Part shown: positions 10,301-18,017 of the stretch, one piece after another
Numbering within the stretch: position 1 is the first letter of the stretch
Layout: each line of letters starts with the position of its first letter
Assembly: GCA_016296945.1 (NCBI GenBank)
Contig: JAEDHQ010000007.1
Span: forward strand, 1-45,704
Origin: Bacilli bacterium
GTDB lineage: Bacteria > Bacillota_I > Bacilli_A > ML615J-28 > CAG-698
Direction: 5' to 3'
DNA length: 45,704 nucleotides
Made by a program: the position numbers and the translations under genes
Notes under the pieces: generated by a model
The model's input: the letters and a program-made list of their open reading frames with translations, nothing else
The model's database searches: none
Told to the model about the DNA's origin: nothing

Positions 10301-12339
10301 GGATGACTATTTTTCAAGAATGTTTCATAAGGAACTTCTGCATTAGCATATTTATTAAAATCAATGTAGAATAACATACCGATATCAGCAGATGTTAATC
10401 CATGAGCTAATGTAATGTTATATTCACTTAATTGTTCTTCAAACTTAGGATATAGTACCAAATTACTTAATACTGGATCATCAAAGTCGTAAAGAGTAGT
10501 TAATTCTTCATCAACAAACCATCCTCTAAAGAAATGTCCTTCTTTAACAGGATCAGCAGGTTTTGCAACTACTTCACCTCTTGTTACTTCAACAGTACTA
10601 TCAATACCTGTAAATGTTACATTATATTTTGATAATTCCCATTTAGCATATAATGTTAAATCTTTTGTAACAATTTGATCAAAATCATATTCAATTGTAC
10701 AAGCTTCATCTGTATACCAACCTAAGAAATCATATTCAGGTCTAGTTGGATCGACAGGTTTAGCTAATTTTTGATTATCTGATAATTTTACTATTGATGC
10801 ATATAACGCTTCTACTAATGCTTTTTGAACTGCTGGATCAGAAAAATCAGGAGAAACTTCAGCAAAGTTCACATTATCAGTTGAACCTTTTGAATTATGC
10901 ATAATACCATGGACATAACTTCTAATTAATGTTCTTCCATTAGGACCAGGAGCAGCAGAATCTTTAATAGCTTCTGTATCACCAGCAATTAATTTTTCTA
11001 ACATTAAAATTGTATCATTAACATAATCTGGGTTAGCTGGATTTTCCATACTTTCTAAATCAGCCTTCATATATTCAAATAACCATTTCCATTTAGCTAA
11101 CATTTCCGCATTTGATAATGCATCTTTAACTGCTGGATGACTATCTTTTTGGAAAGTATCAAATGGAACTACTGTTCCAGCATATTTGCAGAAATCATTA
11201 TAGAATTCTAAACCAATTTCTGCAGAAGTAATTCCCCAGTTAATAGTTACTTTTACATTTTCAATTACTTCTTCTACATTAGTAAATAAAATATTAAAAT
11301 ATTTTGTATTAGATCCTGTAATACCAGTAACATAACCAGTTACCGCAACTTTCTTATCAGCCAAAGCTTTAATGGCATCTGCATCTACTGGATATGTTAA
11401 ACTACCAATTACTGTAGCACCTTCAATTGTTAGATTAAGATAGTTGCCAGATACACTTAAGATACCTTCTACTTTTACATATTCAGCTTTAATTGCTTCT
11501 AAAGAAGCATATGCATCAACTGCTGCACCATCTAATTCTTTAACTTCACCATGGTCAACAACTGCAGTACCATCTTTTACTACTACAGCAGCGTCACCAA
11601 ATTGTTTTGCACCACCATATGTAGAAACAGATCCAGTTACTTTAACAGCATCACCGACTGCTACATCTACAGTCCATTTACTACCTCTATAAACTAGCAT
11701 AGCTCCAGTACTATCTTTTAAGATAAAACTACGAGCATTGATGGCAGCAACATAACCAGTAACTTCAAATAATGTTTCTTCACTGGCTAATATCTCTGCA
11801 ACAGTTGCGATTACTGGTAATTTCTCCCATTTAGCATATAAATCTAAATCAGCAGTAACAGGTTCATTAAAATCATAAGCAACTGTACATGCTTCATCAG
11901 TAAACCAACCTTTAAATTCATATCCATCTTTAACTGGATCAGCTGGTTTTGTAACCTTTTCACCATCTATTACTTTTACAGAACTATTATCTTCTTTAAA
12001 AGTAACAGTGAATTCTTTAACTTCTTCTTTTTTATTAACAGTTACAGTAATTTCCACTTTTAATTTAGAATTTTCTTTAAGTGTGACTGTAACTACTGCA
12101 CTACCTTCAGAAATTGCAGTAATTTTACCTTCTAAAACTGTAACAACATCATTATTACTAGATTCCCAAACAAGTGTAGCGCCTTCTGTATAAACAGGAA
12201 CAACAGTTCTGCTATCACCTTCTGTTAGTGTGATACTCTTATCAGCATTAGAAATACTTAATGTGTAATCTTTTCCAACACAAGCAAACATTAAAAATGC
12301 TAATAAGCCAACAAAAATAAAAGCAACTATTTTTTTCAT
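7330..12339 (-). CDS. giant multidomain surface lipoprotein with C-terminal N-acetylmuramoyl-L-alanine amidase
   Basis: Predicted cell-surface peptidoglycan hydrolase of 1669 residues. The signal peptide ends in the lipobox FMFAC (C20), so it should be lipid-anchored outside the membrane. The modules in order are: Ig-like Big_2 (24-101); intact InlB/Flg_new repeat (108-171); an OB-fold-like segment (about 180-355); three InlB-like repeats each interrupted by an unrecognised module (modules at about 369-513, 648-793 and 935-1082), alternating with intact repeats at 570-633 and 850-913; two more Big_2-like domains (about 1130-1212 and 1214-1295); and a type-2 amidase (about 1367-1590). Likely zinc ligands are H1377 (VVHYTAG), H1572 or H1573, and C1581 (GHHFFSGKDCP), as in CwlA-type amidases. 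A further tail of about 80 residues follows. It is monocistronic, with a strong promoter, a cre box and a terminator. Whether it remodels its own wall or attacks neighbours is unknown. Confidence 0.85.
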   Translation of the reverse strand: MKKIVAFIFVGLLAFLMFACVGKDYTLSISNADKSITLTEGDSRTVVPVYTEGATLVWESSNNDVVTVLEGKITAISEGSAVVTVTLKENSKLKVEITVTVNKKEEVKEFTVTFKEDNSSVKVIDGEKVTKPADPVKDGYEFKGWFTDEACTVAYDFNEPVTADLDLYAKWEKLPVIATVAEILASEETLFEVTGYVAAINARSFILKDSTGAMLVYRGSKWTVDVAVGDAVKVTGSVSTYGGAKQFGDAAVVVKDGTAVVDHGEVKELDGAAVDAYASLEAIKAEYVKVEGILSVSGNYLNLTIEGATVIGSLTYPVDADAIKALADKKVAVTGYVTGITGSNTKYFNILFTNVEEVIENVKVTINWGITSAEIGLEFYNDFCKYAGTVVPFDTFQKDSHPAVKDALSNAEMLAKWKWLFEYMKADLESMENPANPDYVNDTILMLEKLIAGDTEAIKDSAAPGPNGRTLIRSYVHGIMHNSKGSTDNVNFAEVSPDFSDPAVQKALVEALYASIVKLSDNQKLAKPVDPTRPEYDFLGWYTDEACTIEYDFDQIVTKDLTLYAKWELSKYNVTFTGIDSTVEVTRGEVVAKPADPVKEGHFFRGWFVDEELTTLYDFDDPVLSNLVLYPKFEEQLSEYNITLAHGLTSADIGMLFYIDFNKYANAEVPYETFLKNSHPAIKDALSNAEMLAKWKWLFEYMKADLESMTEPAYPEFVSDTISLLEKLIAGDTEAIKDSVAPGPNGRTLIRSYMHGVMNNSKGSTDNANFALVSPDFSDETVQKALVEAYYKSAYKVTVFEKFVKPADPVKFEYEFMGWFTDEACTKPFDFETQIIDNYTLYALWKPTFEMYKVTFDSINLTVEVKENKTVAKPDVPERVGYSFVGWYSDELYTTEFDFNTPITADTVIYGKWIGVETFTVTFDLDGGVFEDGYKTSAEIGKAFYDDFVKYAGKDIPFDTFHDNSSSAIKTALANAEMLAKWQWLWIYMLEDLKAFNGSNGGSYTADTYELLAKLAQGDKNVITLVTAPGPNGRTLLRAYMHGVMHSMKGCGSSNATFASYCPDYSNADVQKALVLAQFGTQMKVTAGNLIPSPTKEGYKFDGWYTNDGTKVTVVEGNVTVKAKWVETVLVSDIAITNKINELELLKTYQLTWTIAPEDAINKLVKFESSNPEVATIDSNGVITAVSKGTTTIKVVSLSASGKSDEFVLEVTVPAYFDISYETESYVEIGNEVLLNCEYIDGKNKGTIVWTSLNPEIATVDAQGKVTGVADGVATIRASVEGKEGVYQDLYVTVVPENLSDAMKLVLASHNSNAFIRYELGIGAGVPNYYTDVISSVNKLLFEKFVVNKDYNKVSNEKYGAELESRKMDSIEFIVVHYTAGFNTTAGAKAHIEYFAQPLSQNATSIHYTTGNDGIYKGIDEQYKAAHAGDSGSGSEFAWRDTDVVVLDTDPVIPVVTITSKATFAINGRDTGIKVPEETKFNRGFVTDNKWLNDLGLAVNKKDGKYQLGTAWWCYSQIAEGRICSNGGNGNGIGIETAVNYGSDLWYTWQKTAMLVADIMIRNNLDISKVKGHHFFSGKDCPQPLLENDLEIWNEFIKMVQSEYERMSKYSNCEFDFVCSNPNVNQVGRIIKQELTSQVVQYTITVFNNDTDKQETITLSTIVEGIYAK
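9094..9537 (-). repeat. third copy of the inserted ~145-residue module
   Basis: Residues about 935-1082 of the giant lipoprotein. It shares with the other two copies the TSAEIG start, NAEMLAKW, APGPNGRTLLRAYMHGVM and VQKALV. It is clearly more diverged at protein and DNA level. I recognise no known family; the pattern looks largely helical. Confidence 0.8.
9961..10398 (-). repeat. second copy of the inserted ~145-residue module
   Basis: Residues about 648-793 of the giant lipoprotein. It is nearly identical to the first copy over long stretches (DALSNAEMLAKWKWLFEYMK, APGPNGRTLIRSY, VSPDFSD), also at the DNA level, which implies recent duplication or gene conversion. Confidence 0.85.
10801..11235 (-). 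repeat. first copy of the inserted ~145-residue module
   Basis: Residues about 369-513 of the giant lipoprotein, from TSAEIG to QKALVEALY. It interrupts an InlB-like repeat between its first strand (VTINWG) and the KPVDPTRPEYDFLGWYTDEA half. Confidence 0.85.
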
Positions 12340-12409
12340 AATTCCTTTTCCTTTCTCTAATTTTAATCAAGATTTAATACAATAAATAAAATCCTAATTT
12401 AGTTGTAAA

Positions 12410-12438
12410 ATTATACTACTAAAACATAATTTATGCAA
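12410..12438 (-). promoter_or_regulatory. sigma-A-type promoter of the giant amidase gene
   Basis: TTGCAT, exactly 17 bases, TATAAT on the minus strand: a strong consensus promoter about 70-100 bases upstream of the start. The gene's ribosome site is AAAGGAAAAGGA. Confidence 0.75.
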
Positions 12439-12447
12439 GCGTTATCA
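12433..12447. promoter_or_regulatory. cre box (CcpA operator) overlapping the -35 of the amidase promoter
   Basis: The 15 bases ATGCAAGCGTTATCA match the Gram-positive cre consensus WTGNAANCGNWNNCW at every defined position. They overlap the -35 hexamer, a position that in known operons gives catabolite repression. CcpA itself is not in the window, so regulation is inferred. Confidence 0.65.
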
Positions 12448-12482
12448 TATATTTTTGATCATTTTTTTCATATACAAGAAAA

Positions 12483-12509
12483 ACTGTGCATATTTTCATT
12501 ATGCACAGT
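12483..12509 (-). terminator. rho-independent terminator after the CAT-like gene
   Basis: Perfect 10-bp stem ACTGTGCATA / TATGCACAGT with a short loop, then TTTTTCTT on the minus strand, 17 bases past the stop. Confidence 0.85.
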
Positions 12510-12525
12510 ATAGATTTTTTGTTAT

Positions 12526-13206
12526 TTAAATTTTATTTAAGATATTATCAATTTCATCAAAGTTTTTTTGAATTTGCTTGAAAGCACATGTTAATGGATA
12601 TCCATCCACAAAACAATGAGATACAGTGATGTTTAATAGCATTATATATTTATTTTCTCCCGTGATGATATCTTTCTCTACACGATATTTGTCCCAGCAA
12701 ATTCGGGGACATGAAGAAGATGAGTGATTATTATCACATAAGGGATGTGTCATTCCTTCAATTGATAACCATGGAATACAAGTCATATAATAGTCATCAA
12801 ATTGATCTGAATCGTTGTATGTTTCCTTCACTCCTTCTTGATTCTTAACAACTTCAATTACTTCCTTGGCTTTTTGATAAAATCCTTGATAATCATCAAT
12901 CATTTTAAATCCTGCATTTTCGTATAATCCCACTTTAGTCATTACTGTAAAAGTTGGATTAATCTTATCATACAATCGAATCTCACCATTTACTTCGCGG
13001 ATACGCATCTCTTCAATTGAACTAAGGCCTATTGTAATAAGGTATAAAACATTTATAAAAAATGATGTATTAGTGCTTTTTGAGTACTTCACAACATTAG
13101 TTACATCCATTTTTACATCAAATCCATAACAAGGATTAGCAAATGTTTTAAACCAATTATATTGGTTAATCTTTTTTAATTCATTTTTATTAATTATTTT
13201 ATACAT
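12526..13206 (-). CDS. chloramphenicol acetyltransferase-family protein
   Basis: Acetyl-CoA-dependent O-acetyltransferase of the CAT trimer fold, 226 residues, the usual size. The catalytic motif HxxxDG is present as HCFVDG near the C-terminus, and the N-terminal region (WFKTFANPCYGFDVKMDVT) is family-typical. The start is the ATG at 13206, preceded by AAAGGAG; an in-frame ATG 21 bases upstream has no such site. It lies 61 bases after the CCA-adding-type gene and may be cotranscribed with it. CAT relatives on chromosomes often do not act on chloramphenicol, so resistance is not claimed. A Cys-rich stretch (about CDNNHSSSSCPRICWDK) is unusual and its role is unknown. Confidence 0.85.
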   Translation of the reverse strand: MYKIINKNELKKINQYNWFKTFANPCYGFDVKMDVTNVVKYSKSTNTSFFINVLYLITIGLSSIEEMRIREVNGEIRLYDKINPTFTVMTKVGLYENAGFKMIDDYQGFYQKAKEVIEVVKNQEGVKETYNDSDQFDDYYMTCIPWLSIEGMTHPLCDNNHSSSSCPRICWDKYRVEKDIITGENKYIMLLNITVSHCFVDGYPLTCAFKQIQKNFDEIDNILNKI

Positions 13207-13267
13207 ATTTTGCTCCTTTATCTGCATTTTTGTACTCTTTTATTAAATAAATTTTTCCTATATATCT

Positions 13268-14620
13268 TCATTTGAATTTCTTACTATAATTTAAAATTTT
13301 CTTCATTGCCTCTTCTTTTTTTATACCATCCAACCTTAGTTTATGAGCATAATCTAAAATTTCAGAAAAGTTTATTGAAGGGGTTAGCCCTGCCTTAATC
13401 AAGTCTTTACCTGTTACATAAGGTCTTTCCATATACTCATTATAGATCTCTAGGCGTTTTAATAAGAAGTTATCGTGAGAGACATATGGATGATCTAAAA
13501 TCATTCCCTGACTATCAGATATTGCTAGAAATATTAATCCAAGAGGATCAACTGATAAATCAAACATCATATTTGAATCTTTTATTGAAGCATTATCAAA
13601 GGCTAAAATATTTGGTTTCATATGATATTCAGTCATATTTAAAACATATTTAATTAATTCATTTTCATTAGTTAATCGCTTAATAAAATTCTTGGCAACT
13701 TCTATTCCATTTATTTCATGACAATTCGAGTGGATTACACCATTTATTATCTCCGTTGAACTTGGCTTGCCAAAGTCATGAGTAAGAGCAGATAACATGA
13801 ACCCAAATGGATTTTTCACTTTATCACGATACTTTGTGGCAACATCTAAAACCATCATTGTATGTGTCCATACATCTCCTTCTTGATGAAAATGAGGATT
13901 TTGTTCAACACCTATTAAATCCTTTACTTCTTTAAACCAATAATCTAATTGATCCATTTTTCTCAGTGTTTCAAAAAATAATGACGGTTTATTGCTTTTT
14001 AATAATGCTTTTTTTAGTTCCTCAACAACTCTTTCCGCTGGAATTTTTGATAGATCCATTGTTTTACATAACTCTATTGTATCAATAGAAACAGAAAAAT
14101 TCAAACGTGCAGCAAACTGACAAGCTCTTAAAACTCTTAGTGGATCCTCAATAAATGTTTTTTCACAGATATGGCGAATTATATGATTTTTTAAATCATT
14201 TATTCCATTAAAATGGTCAATGATTTCTCCAGTTAAAACATCTTGCATCAATGAATTAATTGTAAAATCACGGCGTATTGCTGCATTTTGTGTACCTACA
14301 AAAGGATCAACAACAACATCAAAATCTTTATGGCCAGTTCCCCTTAATGATTCCTTTCTTGGTATTGCAATATCAATACTATGTCCTTTTATATTATAAA
14401 TTCCAAAACTGACACCAATAGTTATCTTTTCGCCAAATCTATCGATAATTTGCTCTAACACTGATGGTGAAATACCATGAACTTCAATGTCGATATCTTT
14501 ACACTCTACTCCTAAAATAAGATCTCGAACACATCCTCCCACAAAAAATGTTCTTCCCCCATTTTTCTTGACATGAAAAGCTATTTCTTTTGATATATCT
14601 AAATCAGTTAACTTCTTCAT
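13268..14620 (-). CDS. cca: CCA tRNA nucleotidyltransferase / poly(A) polymerase-family protein with HD domain
   Basis: Adds or repairs the CCA end of tRNAs. The 450-residue product carries the class II nucleotidyltransferase head, with FVGGCVRDLILG followed by DIDIEV (catalytic Asp pair), then RRDFTINSL and the ERVVEELKKAL helix. A C-terminal HD phosphohydrolase domain follows (WTHTMMVLD, LTHDFGKP), as in the HD-containing bacterial enzymes. Poly(A) polymerase shares this head, so the exact activity is not certain, but one CCA enzyme is expected and this is a good candidate. It has its own promoter; the CAT-family gene follows. Confidence 0.85.
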   Translation of the reverse strand: MKKLTDLDISKEIAFHVKKNGGRTFFVGGCVRDLILGVECKDIDIEVHGISPSVLEQIIDRFGEKITIGVSFGIYNIKGHSIDIAIPRKESLRGTGHKDFDVVVDPFVGTQNAAIRRDFTINSLMQDVLTGEIIDHFNGINDLKNHIIRHICEKTFIEDPLRVLRACQFAARLNFSVSIDTIELCKTMDLSKIPAERVVEELKKALLKSNKPSLFFETLRKMDQLDYWFKEVKDLIGVEQNPHFHQEGDVWTHTMMVLDVATKYRDKVKNPFGFMLSALTHDFGKPSSTEIINGVIHSNCHEINGIEVAKNFIKRLTNENELIKYVLNMTEYHMKPNILAFDNASIKDSNMMFDLSVDPLGLIFLAISDSQGMILDHPYVSHDNFLLKRLEIYNEYMERPYVTGKDLIKAGLTPSINFSEILDYAHKLRLDGIKKEEAMKKILNYSKKFK

Positions 14621-14715
14621 AATTTGTTTGTTTATCTCTTTCTATATTATATATATAATATTATTTATTATAAATAAATTTTTATATATAATTTTTTATC
14701 GTTCTTTATATAATT

Positions 14716-14744
14716 AATATACTATATTTATACTACTTTTACAA
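14716..14744 (-). promoter_or_regulatory. probable promoter of the CCA-adding-type gene
   Basis: TTGTAA, 17 bases, TATATT on the minus strand, directly after the terminator of the preceding transcription unit and about 95 bases before the start codon. Confidence 0.45.
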
Positions 14745-14766
14745 GGTTTTTTTAATGCAAATAAAA

Positions 14767-14786
14767 ACCTCGGAAATTTCCGAAGT
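14767..14786 (-). terminator. rho-independent terminator after the small lipoprotein gene
   Basis: An 8-bp stem ACTTCGGA / TCCGAGGT with one G-U pair and a 4-base loop, followed by TTTTTATT on the minus strand. It starts 5 bases past the stop. Confidence 0.75.
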
Positions 14787-14791
14787 CATTT

Positions 14792-15244
14792 TTATTTTTC
14801 AATTGAATAATTAATTTTGAACTTTGCACTTTCACCAACTATTTTTAATTGATACTTACCTGATTCTGTATATGTTTTCGTAAAAGTACCATTAATTAAT
14901 CCATCATCAATTATTTTCCCATCTTTAATTATAACCACTCTAAAGTTCCCTGCTTCTACCAAAGTTGTTATAGTAATTGTAAAAGGTGATTTTACAGTTA
15001 GTTTTTCTAAACAATCAACTCCCGTAAAAACTTTAGCACTTTTAGAAACAATTTGGACACCATTTTCAGTTTTACTATTCTCAATTGACATTTGATATAA
15101 TACCCTAGTACTTGTCAAAATATCTGCTTCTGTTATTTCTTGTAACGAATAATCTTCTAAGCCATTAGTGTCTTCAATATGCATTTTGCTACATCCTGTT
15201 AGCATTACAAAGAATAATAAAAAGATTGTTATTATATATTTCAT
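14792..15244 (-). CDS. small lipoprotein of unknown function
   Basis: A 150-residue product that I do not recognise. It starts with a signal peptide and a clear lipobox, MLTGC (cysteine about 18), so it should be anchored to the outer face of the membrane. The mature part is mostly beta-rich, with a C-terminal stretch (TYTESGKYQLKIVGESAKFKINY) that looks like a compact beta-sandwich. I chose the ATG at 15244 because GGGAGGATTAATA stands directly before it; the longer frame would add an unlikely non-signal leader. It follows the NAD(P)HX repair gene and ends at a terminator, so it may be the last gene of that unit. Confidence 0.75.
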   Translation of the reverse strand: MKYIITIFLLFFVMLTGCSKMHIEDTNGLEDYSLQEITEADILTSTRVLYQMSIENSKTENGVQIVSKSAKVFTGVDCLEKLTVKSPFTITITTLVEAGNFRVVIIKDGKIIDDGLINGTFTKTYTESGKYQLKIVGESAKFKINYSIEK

Positions 15245-15315
15245 TATTAATCCTCCCAACTGTATTATTATAATACTACAGTTATGATAATTTGTCAATG
15301 AAATTCTTATAAAAC

Positions 15316-16812
15316 TTATTCTGCTTTATTTATCTTGTTTTTAATATTCTTAATGGCATATTTAATCATCTTTGCTGTGTCACTTGCTGTCATTGATATA
15401 TCTGAATATTCATCCATTGCTAGTTCTCCCGCGTATCCGTTAAGATAAGCAGCTAAAGCAGTAGCTTTAAAAGCATCATCCACATAACCTAACATTCCAA
15501 CAATAATGCCTGTTAAAACATCTCCAGATCCTGCAGTTGCCATACCACTACATCCTTTATTCACAAAAATAATATCATCTTTACAGGCAATTATTGTGGT
15601 AGGCCCTTTAACTAATAAAATAACATTATATTTGTTTGTAAACTCTAAAGCAACATTAATAAGATTTTCTCTGATATGATCAATTGAATAACCACTCAAT
15701 CTTGATAATTCTTTTAAATGCGGAGTCAGAATGATTCTATTATTTGTTTGATTTAGAATATCTAAATCCATTTTAGATAATGCATTAAGTCCATCAGCAT
15801 CAATTACCAAATGATTATTATAATTTAATATTAAGTATTTTAATATATTGCTATAATCTTGACTTTCTGACCAACCAATTCCAACTCCTAAGGCCTTTAA
15901 TCCTTTAATTGATTTATTTAGTTCTTCTTCATCAAAAATCATTGTTCTTCCGTTAGAAGGTATTTTATAGATAGTCGCTTCAATTATATTATTAAATATT
16001 AAGTCATATATACAATCAGGAACAATAACTCTAGAAACGCCACAACCAGAGTATAATGCAGTTTGTGCAAGATTAGCAAGTCTTACAGCTCCTGGATAAT
16101 TATCGGATCCGCCTAAAATTCCGACATATCCATAATCTCCTTTATTGCTATAATTTAAGCGATTAATAAATACTTCTTTAAAATCACTTTCTTCGATTAA
16201 TTTATATTTTTTATCAATTGCTTTAATTCCAATATCAACATTAACAATTTTTTTAATGTAATCTTTTGCCCTATTCAGAAATAAGCCTGGTTTTAAATAG
16301 CCAAGAGAAATAGTTAGATCACTTTTTACAATATTTGTGCCCAAACCATTATCACCATTTAATCCTGAATTTATATCAATAGATACTATATATTTATTCT
16401 TATTAATGATATCAATTGCTTTCACATATTCCTTTTTTAGTTGACCCTTAAAACCAGTTCCTAATAATGCATCTACCGCAATATCATAGTTTATTAAATC
16501 ATCATTTAATAAAATTATATTAATGTTATTTTCAACGCATAAATCATAATAATATTTGCCATCATTACTAAAATTTTTTGTTGCCAAGATAACATCACAA
16601 TTATAATTGTTCTTTGAAAGAATCAATGCTAAAGCATATCCGTCACCAGCATTATTTCCACTGCCACAGAATATTCCTATCTTTCCTTTCCAATCAACAT
16701 TTTCGTATACTCCTAAAGCAGCTTTATACATTAAATCTAGTGATGAAATAAAATTTTTTATTGTATATTCATCGCTTTTACGAATATTTTCCACTGTTAT
16801 TATGTCTTTCAT
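15316..16812 (-). CDS. nnr: bifunctional NAD(P)HX epimerase / ADP-dependent NAD(P)HX dehydratase
   Basis: Repairs hydrated NADH and NADPH, a damaged form that arises by side reactions or heat. The 498-residue protein is the usual bacterial fusion. Residues 1 to about 205 are the YjeF_N epimerase (GSGNNAGDGYALAL). From about residue 215 onward is the ribokinase-like dehydratase, with LGGSDNYPGAVRLA and the phosphate-binding GSGDVLTGIIVGML loop. AGGTG precedes the start. The HAD phosphatase gene lies 75 bases upstream in the same direction with no visible terminator between, so the two may share a transcript. Confidence 0.94.
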   Translation of the reverse strand: MKDIITVENIRKSDEYTIKNFISSLDLMYKAALGVYENVDWKGKIGIFCGSGNNAGDGYALALILSKNNYNCDVILATKNFSNDGKYYYDLCVENNINIILLNDDLINYDIAVDALLGTGFKGQLKKEYVKAIDIINKNKYIVSIDINSGLNGDNGLGTNIVKSDLTISLGYLKPGLFLNRAKDYIKKIVNVDIGIKAIDKKYKLIEESDFKEVFINRLNYSNKGDYGYVGILGGSDNYPGAVRLANLAQTALYSGCGVSRVIVPDCIYDLIFNNIIEATIYKIPSNGRTMIFDEEELNKSIKGLKALGVGIGWSESQDYSNILKYLILNYNNHLVIDADGLNALSKMDLDILNQTNNRIILTPHLKELSRLSGYSIDHIRENLINVALEFTNKYNVILLVKGPTTIIACKDDIIFVNKGCSGMATAGSGDVLTGIIVGMLGYVDDAFKATALAAYLNGYAGELAMDEYSDISMTASDTAKMIKYAIKNIKNKINKAE

Positions 16813-16887
16813 AATTCACACCTAATCTTATAATAAATGGTCTAATACTTATATTGTATTAAACCATAATTCTTAATCTTTCAATTA

Positions 16888-17751
16888 TTATTTTTCATCC
16901 TTATTACTTAATTTATTTTCTGCTTCAGCAGTTTGTTTTTCTTCTAATTCTTCTAATTCAGAAACTAGACTAAGAGCTCTAATTATCAATTTAATAATGC
17001 GATCTAAATATGAATTCTCTTTATAATTTGCTGGGCAAATATAATTTATACGATCATCTATTAGAAATTGTTGCACCTGTGCTTTGTTCTTTTGAGTATA
17101 AATTCCAATAGATTTTCCACCAGCTTTTTTAAGCATTGTCATACAAGGAATATCAGTAAGTCCATCACCAATATAAATCATATTTTTAAATGGAATTCTC
17201 TTTTCTTTATATTTTTTGTTTACCTCTGTAGAATCCGTTTCATCAAGAATGCCTTTATTGATTTTATACAAATATTGAGTTTTACCAGTGAAGTTAATAG
17301 CAATTTTTGGCCAAACTGCTTTTCCTTCTTCATCATAATAAAAATCACAACCATAGATTGCTTTGAAGTGTTTTGCAATACTAGTTGAAGCTATAATATC
17401 TTTAATGCCTGATGAAATAATATAATGTTCTAGAATTACTCCTTGTTCTTTCGCAAATTGATTAATTCTTACAAACCAATCTTCAACTCCCTGATAAAGA
17501 TGAACATCTTTTCCCATTGAAGCAAGATATTCTTTAGTTATAGGTAATCCTTTTTCATTAGATTTCTTAACCATATAGTATAGATATGAAAGAATTCCTT
17601 CCATATTTTCTGATTTAGAAAAATCACCAATTTCTGACCAGAATTCCTTTGGTGTCATATCTAGATTTGGAATGAATGTATAATTTTGCATATCTTGATC
17701 ACATAATGTTTTATCAAAATCATAAATTATTGCAACGATTTTTTTATCCAT
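16888..17751 (-). CDS. HAD-superfamily phosphatase
   Basis: A 287-residue cytoplasmic hydrolase of the haloacid dehalogenase fold. The nucleophile motif is DFDKTL near the N-terminus, motif II is IISSG, and motif IV is IGDGLTDIPCM. Between them is a helical cap (ITKEYLASMG..LYQGVEDWF). The pattern is closest to phosphoserine-phosphatase-like HAD proteins, but the substrate cannot be deduced. The C-terminal 40 residues are an acidic, Glu/Lys-rich tail (ELEELEEKQTAEAE) of coiled-coil character. AGGAG precedes the start. Upstream, at 17752-17974, I see only AT-rich sequence. Confidence 0.85.
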   Translation of the reverse strand: MDKKIVAIIYDFDKTLCDQDMQNYTFIPNLDMTPKEFWSEIGDFSKSENMEGILSYLYYMVKKSNEKGLPITKEYLASMGKDVHLYQGVEDWFVRINQFAKEQGVILEHYIISSGIKDIIASTSIAKHFKAIYGCDFYYDEEGKAVWPKIAINFTGKTQYLYKINKGILDETDSTEVNKKYKEKRIPFKNMIYIGDGLTDIPCMTMLKKAGGKSIGIYTQKNKAQVQQFLIDDRINYICPANYKENSYLDRIIKLIIRALSLVSELEELEEKQTAEAENKLSNKDEK

Positions 17752-17974
17752 AAATTACTCCTAAGCTTTTATTTAAGTATTACAAAAATAATTAATAATT
17801 CAATCTTTCATAAGAAAACGAAAGCACTCTTTTTTTTATTTTATCACTAATTAAAAAAAGTGTCAATAACTTAAAGCATAGTATGAAAAAGCCATATAAT
17901 CTTTGATGATTATTATGACATAATAACTTAAACAAACTATTATTAGTTTTATAAAAATATATCACTTATTAAAA
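17752..17974. other. intergenic stretch without recognised gene
   Basis: AT-rich sequence between the HAD gene and the purA terminator. It must contain the promoter of the HAD gene, but no hexamer pair stood out. No riboswitch fold, repeat or small gene was recognised. Confidence 0.5.
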
Positions 17975-18001
17975 ATCTCGACACCATATAAGTATCGAGA
18001 T
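17975..18001 (-). terminator. rho-independent terminator after purA
   Basis: A 10-bp stem on the minus strand, ATCTCGATAC / GTGTCGAGAT, with one G-U pair and a 7-base loop, followed by TTTTTAATAAG. It is 16 bases past the stop. Confidence 0.82.
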
Positions 18002-18017
18002 GAATGTAATTGAAATA

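Noticed and set aside
7330..12339. Reading the giant protein as an internalin-type adhesin
   Set aside because: No leucine-rich repeats and no LPXTG anchor; it is a lipoprotein and ends in a clear amidase domain. InlB-like repeats alone do not make an internalin.
7330..12339. CRISPR-like or tandem DNA repeat array in the giant gene
   Set aside because: The repetition follows codons and protein domains of about 280 residues per unit; there are no short repeats with spacers.
12526..13206. Chloramphenicol resistance gene
   Set aside because: The fold and HxxxDG motif are present, but chromosomal CAT relatives often lack that activity, and no mobile context surrounds it.
17752..18017. Purine riboswitch or PurR box near purA/purB
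   Set aside because: This gap lies downstream, not upstream, of the operon. The true upstream region (20591-20746) shows a plain promoter and no conserved purine-aptamer core.
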